A program made the position numbers and the translations under genes. The notes under the pieces were generated by a model. The model worked only from the letters and a program-made list of their open reading frames with translations. It made no database searches and was not told the DNA's origin. Positions 51,959 to 61,125 of a DNA stretch of 64,000 nucleotides are shown piece by piece (within the stretch, counting starts at the first letter, position 1; each line of letters starts with the position of its first letter). The stretch is from Marinomonas algicola (GTDB lineage Bacteria > Pseudomonadota > Gammaproteobacteria > Pseudomonadales > Marinomonadaceae). The stretch is from positions 1,674,001-1,738,000 of the forward strand of contig NZ_CP061941.1 of NCBI RefSeq assembly GCF_014805825.1. Reading direction: 5' to 3'.

Positions 51959-53297
51959 TCTTTCTCTCGGTCAAATTGCTGAAATTTGTCATGGGAAATT
52001 AATGGGTGATGACACATTAATTACCAATGTTGAAACGAATTCTAGGCAGTTCAAAGAATATGCGCTTTTTGTTGCGTTAAAAGGCGATAAATTTGATGGT
52101 CATGACTTTGTTTTAAACGCTTTTAAAGCGGGTTTTGCGGCTGTTTTGGTCGATAGGGACCTTGGTGTTTATCCAGCAATTATAGTTGAAGATACATTGA
52201 AAGCCTATGGTGATATCGCTCACTATTTACGTAATGCTTTTGATGGTCAAGTTGTTGCCATCACTGGCAGTAATGGTAAAACGACCGTTAAAGAATGGTT
52301 GTCGCAAATTATCTCATCCAAAAAAACTGTGCTTAAAACCTTGAGTAATGAAAATAATCAAATAGGTGTTCCAAAAACACTGTTTTCTTTATCACACACT
52401 CATCAGTTAGCTATTATTGAGACAGGAACGAGCTACCCTGGTGAGATAGAAAAAATGGGGCGTGTCATTGAGCCTGATATTGCGGTCTTAACAAATGCTA
52501 GCGGGTGTCACTATTCTGGTTTTGGCACTCTTGATGCTATAGCTCAAGAAAAAGGAGCGCTCTTATCTTCTACAAAAAAAGATGGTTGTGTCGTTTTAAA
52601 TAGAGACGATCCCTTTTATTCCTATTGGGTTGATGTCTCTGAAAGTCGAGATGTTCGGTCATTCGGTTTTCACTCTGATGCCAATTTGTGGGCCGATAAT
52701 ATTATTCTTTACGCAGACTACTCCCTTGCACAATTTCATTTTCAAGGTTTATCCGTTTCAGCAAAAATCGCCAGTCCCGGAAAGCACCAAATCGCAAATG
52801 CGATGGCGGTAGTTCAAGTTTTATTGGCTCTGGGGTGGACGTTTGAAGACGCTGTGCACTCGCTCTCTATTCCTCTTGTTATACCTGGTCGACTGCAAAA
52901 AATTTCTTCTAAAAATCGTCCTCTTTTATTAAACGATTGTTATAATGCCAGCCCAAAATCTGTAAATGCTGCGATTGATGTTCTGCGGTCTCAAAATGCA
53001 GAAAACAAAGTGCTGGTTTTAGGTGCTTTGGGTGAACTTGGTTCTCTTGAGGAGTCTGTTCATCAAGATATCGGGCGTTATGCTTTTTCGTCCGGTATTT
53101 CATGTTTGATTGCGTTAGGGCCTATTGCTGGCATGGCGTCATCTGCTTTTTCTTCTCTTGGTGGTATGGCTTATGTCTATGGCTCCCATTCAGAGATTGC
53201 TCATAAATTAAAAGAATTAAATGACTCTTCTGCTGTTTTGATTAAGGGTTCTCGTTCCGCCCAAATGGAAAAAGTAATTGAAGAACTCGACTATTAG
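51948..53297 (+). CDS. murF: MurF, UDP-MurNAc-pentapeptide synthetase
   Basis: 449 residues: P-loop TGSNGKTTVKEW, NENNQIGVPKTL and NDCYNASPKSVNAAI, all MurF signatures. It adds D-Ala-D-Ala to complete the precursor. Starts inside the 3' end of murE (ATG at 51948). mraY follows after 14 nt. Confidence 0.96.
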   Translation: MLIDLSLGQIAEICHGKLMGDDTLITNVETNSRQFKEYALFVALKGDKFDGHDFVLNAFKAGFAAVLVDRDLGVYPAIIVEDTLKAYGDIAHYLRNAFDGQVVAITGSNGKTTVKEWLSQIISSKKTVLKTLSNENNQIGVPKTLFSLSHTHQLAIIETGTSYPGEIEKMGRVIEPDIAVLTNASGCHYSGFGTLDAIAQEKGALLSSTKKDGCVVLNRDDPFYSYWVDVSESRDVRSFGFHSDANLWADNIILYADYSLAQFHFQGLSVSAKIASPGKHQIANAMAVVQVLLALGWTFEDAVHSLSIPLVIPGRLQKISSKNRPLLLNDCYNASPKSVNAAIDVLRSQNAENKVLVLGALGELGSLEESVHQDIGRYAFSSGISCLIALGPIAGMASSAFSSLGGMAYVYGSHSEIAHKLKELNDSSAVLIKGSRSAQMEKVIEELDY

Positions 53298-53311
53298 GAA
53301 ATTATTACCTT

Positions 53312-54394
53312 ATGCTACTTTTGCTGGCTGACTATTTAAGTCAATACGATGCGTTTTTTACTGTTTTCAATTACCTTTCTTTGAGGGCCATATTGGGTGT
53401 ATTGACAGCACTCGCCATTTCTTTATTGATAGGTGGGAAGGTTATTACTTTGTTGCAAAAGTTACAAATGGAGCAGGCCATTCGTAATGACGGTCCTCAG
53501 AGTCATTTAAGCAAGGCGGGTACCCCTACAATGGGCGGTGCTTTAATTATTTTTTCAATATCAGTTAGTACCTTACTTTGGGGAGATTTAACGAATCGTT
53601 ATGTTTGGGTTGTCCTCTTGGTTACTTTGGCTTTTGGTGCAATTGGTTGGGTAGATGATTATCGCAAAGTTGTCGAGAAAAACCCACGAGGCCTCCCGAG
53701 TCGTTGGAAATATTTTTGGCAGAGCGTGGTTGGTTTGGTTGTTGCTTTTTACTTGTATTCATCGGCCACAACGCCAGCTGAAACGTCTTTGATTGTTCCT
53801 CTCTTTAAAGATGTTGTCATTCCAATGGGGATATTTTACGTCGTGCTGACCTACTTTGTGATTGTTGGTACCAGTAACGCCGTTAACCTTACTGATGGAT
53901 TAGATGGGTTGGCGATATTGCCGACTGTTTTGGTTGGTGGGGCTTTAGGTTTATTTGCGTATTTAACGGGTAATATTAAATTTGCGGATTATCTACTTAT
54001 TCCATACGTTTATGGTACGGGTGAAATTATTGTTTTTTGTTCTGCATTAGTTGGTGCTGGATTAGGTTTTCTTTGGTTTAACACCTATCCTGCGCAAATT
54101 TTCATGGGTGATGTGGGGGCGCTTGCGCTTGGTGCGGCTTTAGGTGTGATTGCCGTTATCGTAAGGCAGGAGATTGTCTTATTTATAATGGGCGGCGTTT
54201 TTGTTATGGAAACGATTTCTGTCATTTTACAGGTAGCCTCTTATAAGTTGACAAAGCGTAGGATTTTTAGGATGGCACCCATTCATCATCATTTTGAATT
54301 AAAAGGTTGGGCAGAGCCTAAAGTTATTGTGCGTTTTTGGATAATAACGGTTTGTCTTGTTTTAGTTGGTATTGCCACGCTGAAAGTGCGTTGA
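53312..54394 (+). CDS. mraY: MraY, phospho-MurNAc-pentapeptide transferase (lipid I)
   Basis: 360 residues with ten membrane helices: GTPTMGGALII, WVDDYRKVVEKNPRGL with the catalytic Asp pair, NAVNLTDGLDGLA and the terminal APIHHHFELKGWAEPKVIVRFWI. It loads the precursor on undecaprenyl phosphate in the inner membrane. Ends 8 nt before murD. Confidence 0.98.
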   Translation: MLLLLADYLSQYDAFFTVFNYLSLRAILGVLTALAISLLIGGKVITLLQKLQMEQAIRNDGPQSHLSKAGTPTMGGALIIFSISVSTLLWGDLTNRYVWVVLLVTLAFGAIGWVDDYRKVVEKNPRGLPSRWKYFWQSVVGLVVAFYLYSSATTPAETSLIVPLFKDVVIPMGIFYVVLTYFVIVGTSNAVNLTDGLDGLAILPTVLVGGALGLFAYLTGNIKFADYLLIPYVYGTGEIIVFCSALVGAGLGFLWFNTYPAQIFMGDVGALALGAALGVIAVIVRQEIVLFIMGGVFVMETISVILQVASYKLTKRRIFRMAPIHHHFELKGWAEPKVIVRFWIITVCLVLVGIATLKVR

Positions 54395-54402
54395 GGATTA
54401 AT

Positions 54403-55749
54403 ATGTCTCTTATTTCTTCTGATCGAGTTCGAGCGGTTGTCGGGTTAGGTGTTTCTGGAATTTCATGTGCTCGCTTCCTTTCTCAGCAAAATATGGATTT
54501 TTATATTGTAGATTCAAGAGAGCAGCCACCTAGTCTGGAGGAGGCTAAATTGCTTTGCTCTAACGATAAGATTTTTTTAGGCGGTCTTGATGCTTTATTA
54601 ACGTTACCTGTCACAGAGTTATATGTTAGCCCCGGTATACCTCTGAACCACCCAATATTAAAACAGCTCGCAGAACAAGGTGTTTTAATGAGGGGCGATG
54701 TTGATTTGTTCTGTGAATATGCGAATGCACCTATTGTTGCAATTACGGGTTCTAATGCTAAAAGTACTGTTACTACTATGGTTTCTGATATGTTAAACGT
54801 ATCAGGCTACAAGTCGGTCGCAGGCGGGAATCTGGGCCCAGGGGCTTTAGAGTTACTGTCTGATGCTGTCGATTACTATGTGTTGGAGTTATCTAGTTTT
54901 CAGCTTGAGACAATTCACTCTCTAAGTGCAGCAGTGGCAACTGTGTTAAATGTTAGTGAAGATCATATGGATCGTTATGACTCTTTGCATGAATATCAGA
55001 AAGTGAAACAGCGAATTTATCGTAAATGTCGTGCCGCTGTTTGTAATAAACAAGATATTTTGACGGTTCCTTTGTTGCCTGATAAAACGCCTGTAAATGC
55101 CTTTACTACTGGCACACCAGATTTAAAGGAGTTTGGCTTGTTGGCCGATGGAGGCGATCAATGGTTATGCTATGGTGTTGAGAGATTAATTCACTCTTCA
55201 TCGATTAGATTAAAAGGTAAACACAACTATGCCAATATATTGGCGGCATTGGCGATCTTGAAAATGCTGAATGTACCTTTTAAAAAAGAGGCTATCACTT
55301 CATATTTATCTGAGTTCTCTGGTTTGCCTCATCGTTGCCAAACCGTTCGTCAAGTGAAAGGGGCGACCTATATCAATGATTCAAAAGGAACAAACGTTGG
55401 CGCCACTATTGCGGCCATTGAAGGGTTTGGCTCAAATAAACCTAATATCCATTTGATTCTAGGTGGTGATGGCAAAGGAGCCGATTTTTCCCCTTTAGTT
55501 AAACCAGTTAGTAAGTATGTGAAGAATGCCTATTTATTTGGTGCTGATGCTGACAGCTTAGAATTTATCTTAGGTTCTGAAGTGACGTGCCATAGGTTTG
55601 AAAACCTTGAGTCTATTATTAAAGCTGTGTCCACTTGGGCGCAGGTTGGCGATATAGTGCTTTTCTCGCCAGCGTGTGCGAGCTTTGATATGTACAGTAG
55701 CTATGTAAATAGAGGGGAGCATTTTATTGATCTGGTAAGTGCGCTATGA
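54403..55749 (+). CDS. murD: MurD, UDP-MurNAc-alanine-D-glutamate ligase
   Basis: 448 residues: VVGLGVSGISCARFL for the N-terminal nucleotide fold, P-loop ITGSNAKSTVTTM, the NVSEDHMDRY and YINDSKGTNVGATIAAIEG segments. The P-loop has Ala where most MurD proteins have Gly (GSNGKS), an acceptable variant since MurD of other gammaproteobacteria also show GSNAKS. Start at 54403 with GAGGATTA upstream. Confidence 0.95.
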   Translation: MSLISSDRVRAVVGLGVSGISCARFLSQQNMDFYIVDSREQPPSLEEAKLLCSNDKIFLGGLDALLTLPVTELYVSPGIPLNHPILKQLAEQGVLMRGDVDLFCEYANAPIVAITGSNAKSTVTTMVSDMLNVSGYKSVAGGNLGPGALELLSDAVDYYVLELSSFQLETIHSLSAAVATVLNVSEDHMDRYDSLHEYQKVKQRIYRKCRAAVCNKQDILTVPLLPDKTPVNAFTTGTPDLKEFGLLADGGDQWLCYGVERLIHSSSIRLKGKHNYANILAALAILKMLNVPFKKEAITSYLSEFSGLPHRCQTVRQVKGATYINDSKGTNVGATIAAIEGFGSNKPNIHLILGGDGKGADFSPLVKPVSKYVKNAYLFGADADSLEFILGSEVTCHRFENLESIIKAVSTWAQVGDIVLFSPACASFDMYSSYVNRGEHFIDLVSAL

Positions 55750-56951
55750 GGCGGCTTAGTATTTTTGATAAAGTATCTTCTAAAGAGCTCTCCAATGTTG
55801 ATGTCTATTTTTTAGTTTCGTCTTGTATGATAGTGGCTTTGGGTCTTGTAATGGTATCAAGTGCTTCTGTCGCCATTTCAGACAGTATGTATGGACACCC
55901 TTATTTCTTTGTTATTCGTCAGGTTTTGTACTTAGTTATAGCACTTATTGTTGGTGGTATTGTTATTAATTTGCCAACAGAATGGATGCATCGTTGGGGG
56001 ATTCTTATACTGTTGGGTGCTCTGGTCTTGCTAATTGGCGTATTGATTCCGGGTGTTGGTAAAAGTGTTAATGGCAGTCAACGTTGGATTAGGCTGTTTA
56101 TCTTTAACCTACAGGCATCAGAAGTGGCTAAAGTATGTATGGTTATCTATATGTCTGGTTATCTTGTTCGGCGCTCCGAGCAAGTTCGTGAAAAATTGAG
56201 TGGTTTTCTTTTGCCCTTGATCTTAAGTGTCATTTTTCTTTTTTTGTTATTGTTAGAGCCTGATTTTGGCGCTTCTGTTGTTCTTTTGGGCACTGTAATG
56301 GCCATGCTGTTCATGGGAGGGGCCAAAGTTTACCAATTCTTGTTATTACTTTTTGGTGCTTTTGTTGCGTTAGGTTTGGTTGCTGTCTCTGAAAGTTACC
56401 GAATGAAGCGTTTAATGAATTTTACGGATCCTTGGGCGGATCCATTTAACGGTGGCTACCAATTGAGCCAGGCCCTAATAGCTTATGGAAGAGGGGAATG
56501 GTTTGGGCTTGGATTGGGTAATAGTGTGCAAAAATTATCTTATCTGCCCGAGGCGCATACGGATTTTGTCTTTTCAATCTGGGTTGAAGAGACCGGTATG
56601 ATTGGAGGCCTACTGTTAATACTGTTGTTCGGCTTGATGGTCAGTAGAGCGTTTAAAATCGGTAACGATTCATTGCAGCTCTCTCGACCATTTACTGGTT
56701 ATCTTTGTTATGGATTCGCCATTTTAATCGTGGCTCAGGTAGTCATTAATATTGGTGTTAATACCGGCTTGTTGCCAACTAAAGGGCTGACTTTGCCCTT
56801 AATTAGTTTTGGAGGAAGTAGTTTAATAATTACGTTAACTAGCCTTTTTATAATAGCGCGAGTTGACATTGAAAATAAACGTGTTTTAGCTGTTGTTGAA
56901 AACGAAATAGAGCCAAAAAATATGGGGTTAGACCGTGTCCAAGACTCTTAA
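55746..56951 (+). CDS. ftsW: FtsW, septal peptidoglycan polymerase (SEDS)
   Basis: 401 residues with ten membrane helices: NGSQRWIRLF, LLEPDFGASVVL, the FTDPWADPFNGGYQLSQALIAYGRGE and LPEAHTDFVFSIWVEE segments and the PTKGLTLPLISFGGSS end. Catalytic Asp lies in the PDFG region. Works with FtsI. Overlaps murD by 4 nt and murG by 17 nt. Confidence 0.97.
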   Translation: MRRLSIFDKVSSKELSNVDVYFLVSSCMIVALGLVMVSSASVAISDSMYGHPYFFVIRQVLYLVIALIVGGIVINLPTEWMHRWGILILLGALVLLIGVLIPGVGKSVNGSQRWIRLFIFNLQASEVAKVCMVIYMSGYLVRRSEQVREKLSGFLLPLILSVIFLFLLLLEPDFGASVVLLGTVMAMLFMGGAKVYQFLLLLFGAFVALGLVAVSESYRMKRLMNFTDPWADPFNGGYQLSQALIAYGRGEWFGLGLGNSVQKLSYLPEAHTDFVFSIWVEETGMIGGLLLILLFGLMVSRAFKIGNDSLQLSRPFTGYLCYGFAILIVAQVVINIGVNTGLLPTKGLTLPLISFGGSSLIITLTSLFIIARVDIENKRVLAVVENEIEPKNMGLDRVQDS

Positions 56952-58014
56952 AGTATTAATTATGGCTGGTGGAACAGGCGGTCATATTTATCCCGCGTTG
57001 GCTTGTAGTGAAGAATTTAAAAAGCAAGGTATAGAGGCCGTTTGGCTTGGTTCAAAAGGAGGGATGGAAGAGCGCCTTATTGGTCAGGCTACGGAGATTC
57101 CTTTGCATTTATTGTCTATAAAAGGCGTACGGGGAAAGGGGGTGTTGGGGTTGTTTATTGCCCCATTTAGAATTGTATATTCCATAGGCCAAGCGTTGTC
57201 TATTTTACGTCGCGAAAAACCTGATGTTGTTCTTGGTATGGGAGGGTTTGTGGCGGGACCTGGCGGTATTGCGGCAAAATTATTAGCGATTCCCTTGGTT
57301 ATTCATGAGCAAAATGCCATTGCAGGTACGACCAATCGTCTGCTTTCACGTTTTTGTGATCTTGCTCTTTGTGCTTTTGATGGTGCTTTAAAAAAAGGCC
57401 TAACTTTAGGGAATCCAATTCGTTCAGCTATTACAGAAAATGTAAACAGAGAGAGAAAATTTGATAATGCTCGTCCTTTAAAAGTACTTGTTGTGGGTGG
57501 AAGTTTGGGGGCGAAGGCTATTAATGATGTTATTCCTCAGGTTCTAAAGAATTGGGGCTGTTCTCCTCGTTTATCTATTTGGCATCAAACGGGTAGTAAG
57601 AATTATGATGAGGTTTTGAGTTCTTATCACTCGTTTGATCTTGACTCGAGAGTTGAGGCTTTTGTTGAAAATATGGACGCGGCTTATTATTGGGCTGACT
57701 TGGTAATTTGTCGAGCTGGTGCCATGACAGTAAGTGAGTTGTCTTTAATCGGACTGCCTTCAATATTAGTACCTTACCCTTTCGCTATTGATGATCATCA
57801 AACGGCAAACGCACACAGCTTACAAAAATGCGATGCGGCGATTGTTGTGCCGCAAAAAGAGTTTACTGTAGAAAAAACAACCTGCCTTTTAAAAGAATTT
57901 GTAAATGACCGAGCAAGGTTGCAGAAAATGGGAGAGAATGCAAAAAAAATGAGTTTCCCGAATGCAACAAAAGACGTTGTTTCCCAATGTTTAGGACAAA
58001 TAAAAAATGATTGA
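56935..58014 (+). CDS. murG: MurG, lipid II-forming GlcNAc transferase
   Basis: 359 residues of the GT28 family: MAGGTGGHIYPALA (first glycine-rich loop), GMGGFVAGPGG and VVGGSLGAKAIND, and the RAGAMTVSEL motif that binds UDP-GlcNAc. It acts on lipid I at the cytoplasmic face. GTG start at 56935 inside ftsW; overlaps murC by 8 nt. Confidence 0.97.
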   Translation: MSKTLKVLIMAGGTGGHIYPALACSEEFKKQGIEAVWLGSKGGMEERLIGQATEIPLHLLSIKGVRGKGVLGLFIAPFRIVYSIGQALSILRREKPDVVLGMGGFVAGPGGIAAKLLAIPLVIHEQNAIAGTTNRLLSRFCDLALCAFDGALKKGLTLGNPIRSAITENVNRERKFDNARPLKVLVVGGSLGAKAINDVIPQVLKNWGCSPRLSIWHQTGSKNYDEVLSSYHSFDLDSRVEAFVENMDAAYYWADLVICRAGAMTVSELSLIGLPSILVPYPFAIDDHQTANAHSLQKCDAAIVVPQKEFTVEKTTCLLKEFVNDRARLQKMGENAKKMSFPNATKDVVSQCLGQIKND

Positions 58015-59428
58015 TATGACAGCGCACTACAATATACCCACGATGAGACGTATTCAGAAAATTCATTTTATCGGGATAGGTGGTGTTGGTATGTGTGGCA
58101 TTGCAGAGGTGCTGCATAACCAAGGTTATCAGGTTTCTGGCTCTGATATGAATGAGTCCTCTGTAACAAAAAGGCTTGAAAGCTTAGGTGTATCGATTGT
58201 TATTGGTCATTTTGAAGAGAATGTGCATGACGTTCATGTGATTGTGGTTTCTACCGCAATTAATCAAAGTAACCCAGAAATTCAATGGGCTAAGAAAAAC
58301 AGGATACCCATTGTCAGGCGCGCTGAGATGTTGGCTGAGTTAATGCGATACAGGCATGGAATAGCGGTTGCAGGAACTCACGGAAAAACGACAACGACAA
58401 GTTTAATGGCTTCTGTGCTTGCGTCGACAGGTGAAGCGCCTACGTTTGTTATTGGTGGACGCTTAACGAGTGCGGGGACGAATGCTCAATTGGGGAGTAG
58501 TGCCTATTTGGTTGCTGAGGCAGATGAAAGTGATGCCTCTTTCTTACACTTGCAGCCTCAAACGGTTATTGTGACAAACATTGATGAGGATCACATGGAT
58601 ACTTATCAAGGTGATTTCGAAAATGTGAAAAAAACATTCATTGAATTCATTCATAATTTACCTTTTTATGGTCTTGCTGTTCTTTGTGTTGATGACAAGA
58701 ATGTACGTGCTATTTTGCCTCAAATAAGTCGTCCTATTATGACTTACGGAATTGAGGAAGAGGCCGATGTTTATGCTACAGATATTGTGCAATCCGGCCG
58801 CTTTTGTGAGTTTATTGCGCATAGACCGGACTCAGAACCATTAAAAATTCGATTGCCTATGCCGGGCAAGCATAATGTTTTAAATGCGTTGTCAACAATT
58901 GCTGTCGCAACGGACTTAGGTGTTGACGGCGCGGCAATTCAAGCTGGTTTAATGGGGTTTGAGGGAGTTGGAAGGCGTTTTCAAGAGCAATCATCTTTAA
59001 CGCTCAAAGCGGGTGGTGAGGTGATGTTCATTGATGATTATGGCCATCACCCTCGTGAAGTAGAAGCCACAATAAAAGCAATTCGAGAGGGGTGGCCTAA
59101 TAAGCGTTTGGTTATGGTCTATCAACCCCATCGTTATTCACGAACCCGTGATTTATATGAAGATTTTGTTCAGGTGCTTTCTCAAGTGGATGTGCTTTTG
59201 TTATTAGAAGTATATGCCGCAGGTGAGACGCCAATTAATGGCGCTGACAGTCGCTCTTTATGCGGTAGCATTCGACAAAGAGGCAGTGTGGATCCAATTT
59301 ATGTTGGAAAGTCTGACGATTTAAGTTCCATTTTATCAAATGTATTAAGGGGCGATGATTTGATGATTACGCAAGGTGCTGGTGATATAGGAACTATCTC
59401 CAAAAAATTATCTGCCGAGGGTATTTGA
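58007..59428 (+). CDS. murC: MurC, UDP-MurNAc-L-alanine ligase
   Basis: 473 residues: IHFIGIGGVGMCGIAEVL, P-loop AGTHGKTTTTSL, TNIDEDHMDTY and the DDYGHHPREVEATI histidine motif. It adds the first amino acid of the stem peptide. ATG 58007 overlaps murG; 58016 and an internal MRRIQ start are alternatives. ddl follows after 1 nt. Confidence 0.96.
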   Translation: MIDMTAHYNIPTMRRIQKIHFIGIGGVGMCGIAEVLHNQGYQVSGSDMNESSVTKRLESLGVSIVIGHFEENVHDVHVIVVSTAINQSNPEIQWAKKNRIPIVRRAEMLAELMRYRHGIAVAGTHGKTTTTSLMASVLASTGEAPTFVIGGRLTSAGTNAQLGSSAYLVAEADESDASFLHLQPQTVIVTNIDEDHMDTYQGDFENVKKTFIEFIHNLPFYGLAVLCVDDKNVRAILPQISRPIMTYGIEEEADVYATDIVQSGRFCEFIAHRPDSEPLKIRLPMPGKHNVLNALSTIAVATDLGVDGAAIQAGLMGFEGVGRRFQEQSSLTLKAGGEVMFIDDYGHHPREVEATIKAIREGWPNKRLVMVYQPHRYSRTRDLYEDFVQVLSQVDVLLLLEVYAAGETPINGADSRSLCGSIRQRGSVDPIYVGKSDDLSSILSNVLRGDDLMITQGAGDIGTISKKLSAEGI

Positions 59429-59429
59429 T

Positions 59430-60386
59430 ATGCTGTTAAAGCCTCTGAAAGAATCTAAAATCGCTGTAATTTATGGTGGCCGATCTTCCGAGAGAGACGT
59501 GTCGCTTGAAAGTGGGAGTATGGTTGCTCAAGCTTTGTTGAATAAGGGTTACCGCATTGTTGAAATTGATTTATATGGTGAAAATGGGTCTTTTGATCCA
59601 ATTGCTCAATTACAGGAAGTCGAATTTGATTTGGCTTATATTGCGCTGCACGGTGGTGAAGGAGAGGATGGTAGAATTCAAGCTTTATTAGAAATGATGG
59701 AGAAGCCATATACTGGTAGCCGTCCTTTAGCCTGTGGTTTTGCTATGGACAAGGTTTTAAGTAAAAAATATTGGAAAGGTATAGGTGTCCCTACGCCAAA
59801 CTATCTGTCCTTTAATACCATCCCATCCATTGAAGAGGTGGAATCTCACTTATCTTATCCTGTTATCGTAAAGCCATCTCGCGAAGGGTCTACAATCGGT
59901 ATTAATAAGGCCTTAAATCGTTTGGAAATGGAGTCTGCTCTTAATGAGGCGTTGAATTACGATTCTGAAATTTTAGTTGAGCAATTTGTTGATGGACCTG
60001 AATTTACAGTAACCATTATTGATGATATGGCTTATCCAGTTATTGGTCTAAAGCCTGCCGATAACCATAGGTTGTATGACTATGAAGCAAAATATATTGC
60101 TAACGATACTCAGTATTTGTTGCCTTGTGGTTTAAGTGGGCCGGAAGAGGAGTGTGTTAAAAATATGGCTTTGCAGGCGTATCGGTCTCTTGGTTGTACT
60201 GGGTGGGGGCGTGTTGACGTAATGCAGGACCAAGCGAATGGTTTTTGGGTGTTAGAAGTAAATACGTCTCCTGGAATGACTTCTCATAGCCTGGTTCCCA
60301 TGTCGGCCGCTCATGTAGGTATTGTGTATGATGATTTGGTTGAAATGATAGCGTTACTAGCGTGGAGAGATGGTAAAGCATCATGA
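59430..60386 (+). CDS. ddlB: DdlB, D-alanine-D-alanine ligase
   Basis: 318 residues of the ATP-grasp fold: IAVIYGGRSSERDVSLESG, ALHGGEGEDGRIQ and VLEVNTSPGMTSHSLVPMSA. It makes the D-Ala-D-Ala used by MurF and targeted by vancomycin. The ddl-in-dcw position is that of E. coli ddlB. Overlaps ftsQ by 4 nt. Confidence 0.96.
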   Translation: MLLKPLKESKIAVIYGGRSSERDVSLESGSMVAQALLNKGYRIVEIDLYGENGSFDPIAQLQEVEFDLAYIALHGGEGEDGRIQALLEMMEKPYTGSRPLACGFAMDKVLSKKYWKGIGVPTPNYLSFNTIPSIEEVESHLSYPVIVKPSREGSTIGINKALNRLEMESALNEALNYDSEILVEQFVDGPEFTVTIIDDMAYPVIGLKPADNHRLYDYEAKYIANDTQYLLPCGLSGPEEECVKNMALQAYRSLGCTGWGRVDVMQDQANGFWVLEVNTSPGMTSHSLVPMSAAHVGIVYDDLVEMIALLAWRDGKAS

Positions 60387-61066
60387 GAATGTTGGCGTTA
60401 TTTGGCGCTTTTTTATTGATTTTTATAGCTGTCTTTCAGGGTTACATAGAAAAGCAAAATTGGTTTGAAATTGAAAGAGTAATTGTTGAGGGTGATTTAA
60501 CCTATACCTCTAAGCCTGAGCTGCATGATAGTTATCGTAGTCTTATCGGTCAAAATCTTACATCATTGAGTTTGCCTGATGTCATGTCTCTGGCAATAAG
60601 CCCTGCTTGGGTTAGATCGGCTTCTGTTAGGAAAGTCTGGCCGAATGCGATTCTAGTTCGTGTAGAGGAGCATGCTCCTCTAGCAATTTGGGGGGAGAGG
60701 CAGCTAATTGCCACAGGCGGGAAAATAATTTCTCCATTAGTGGTTCCGAATGTTCCCTTGCCACGGCTGTTTGGGCCAGATGGTACTCAGAAATCAGTAT
60801 TAGAGCAGTTTGAATTGGTTAGTCAAGTACTATCTTCTACGGATTTACGTCCCATGAAATTGGCGCTTGAAGCGAGAGGCGCTTGGTCAGTTACACTATC
60901 GAACGGATTGTTTGTTCGGCTAGGAAGAGAGGATGTTTTAGAGCGCCTGCAGCGTTTTATTGCCGTGTATAAAAGCGATTTATCAGGTAGAATAGATCAA
61001 ATTGTGGGTGTTGATGCTCGCTATCCTCACGGTGTATCAGTGGCGTGGAAGAAAGAGGTTCTGTAA
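60383..61066 (+). CDS. ftsQ: FtsQ, division protein
   Basis: 227 residues: short cytoplasmic tail, one membrane helix (about 2-18), a POTRA domain (IERVIVEGDLTYTSKPEL) and the beta domain with VRKVWPNAILVRVEEHAPLAIWGE. Anchors FtsQLB at the septum. ATG overlaps ddlB stop. Its cytoplasmic tail is very short compared with E. coli. Confidence 0.95.
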   Translation: MRMLALFGAFLLIFIAVFQGYIEKQNWFEIERVIVEGDLTYTSKPELHDSYRSLIGQNLTSLSLPDVMSLAISPAWVRSASVRKVWPNAILVRVEEHAPLAIWGERQLIATGGKIISPLVVPNVPLPRLFGPDGTQKSVLEQFELVSQVLSSTDLRPMKLALEARGAWSVTLSNGLFVRLGREDVLERLQRFIAVYKSDLSGRIDQIVGVDARYPHGVSVAWKKEVL

Positions 61067-61125
61067 TTGGTCTGGATTTTGCTTTTTACTGAATGTTTAT
61101 TGTACAGTTTGATTGGGAAATCTAA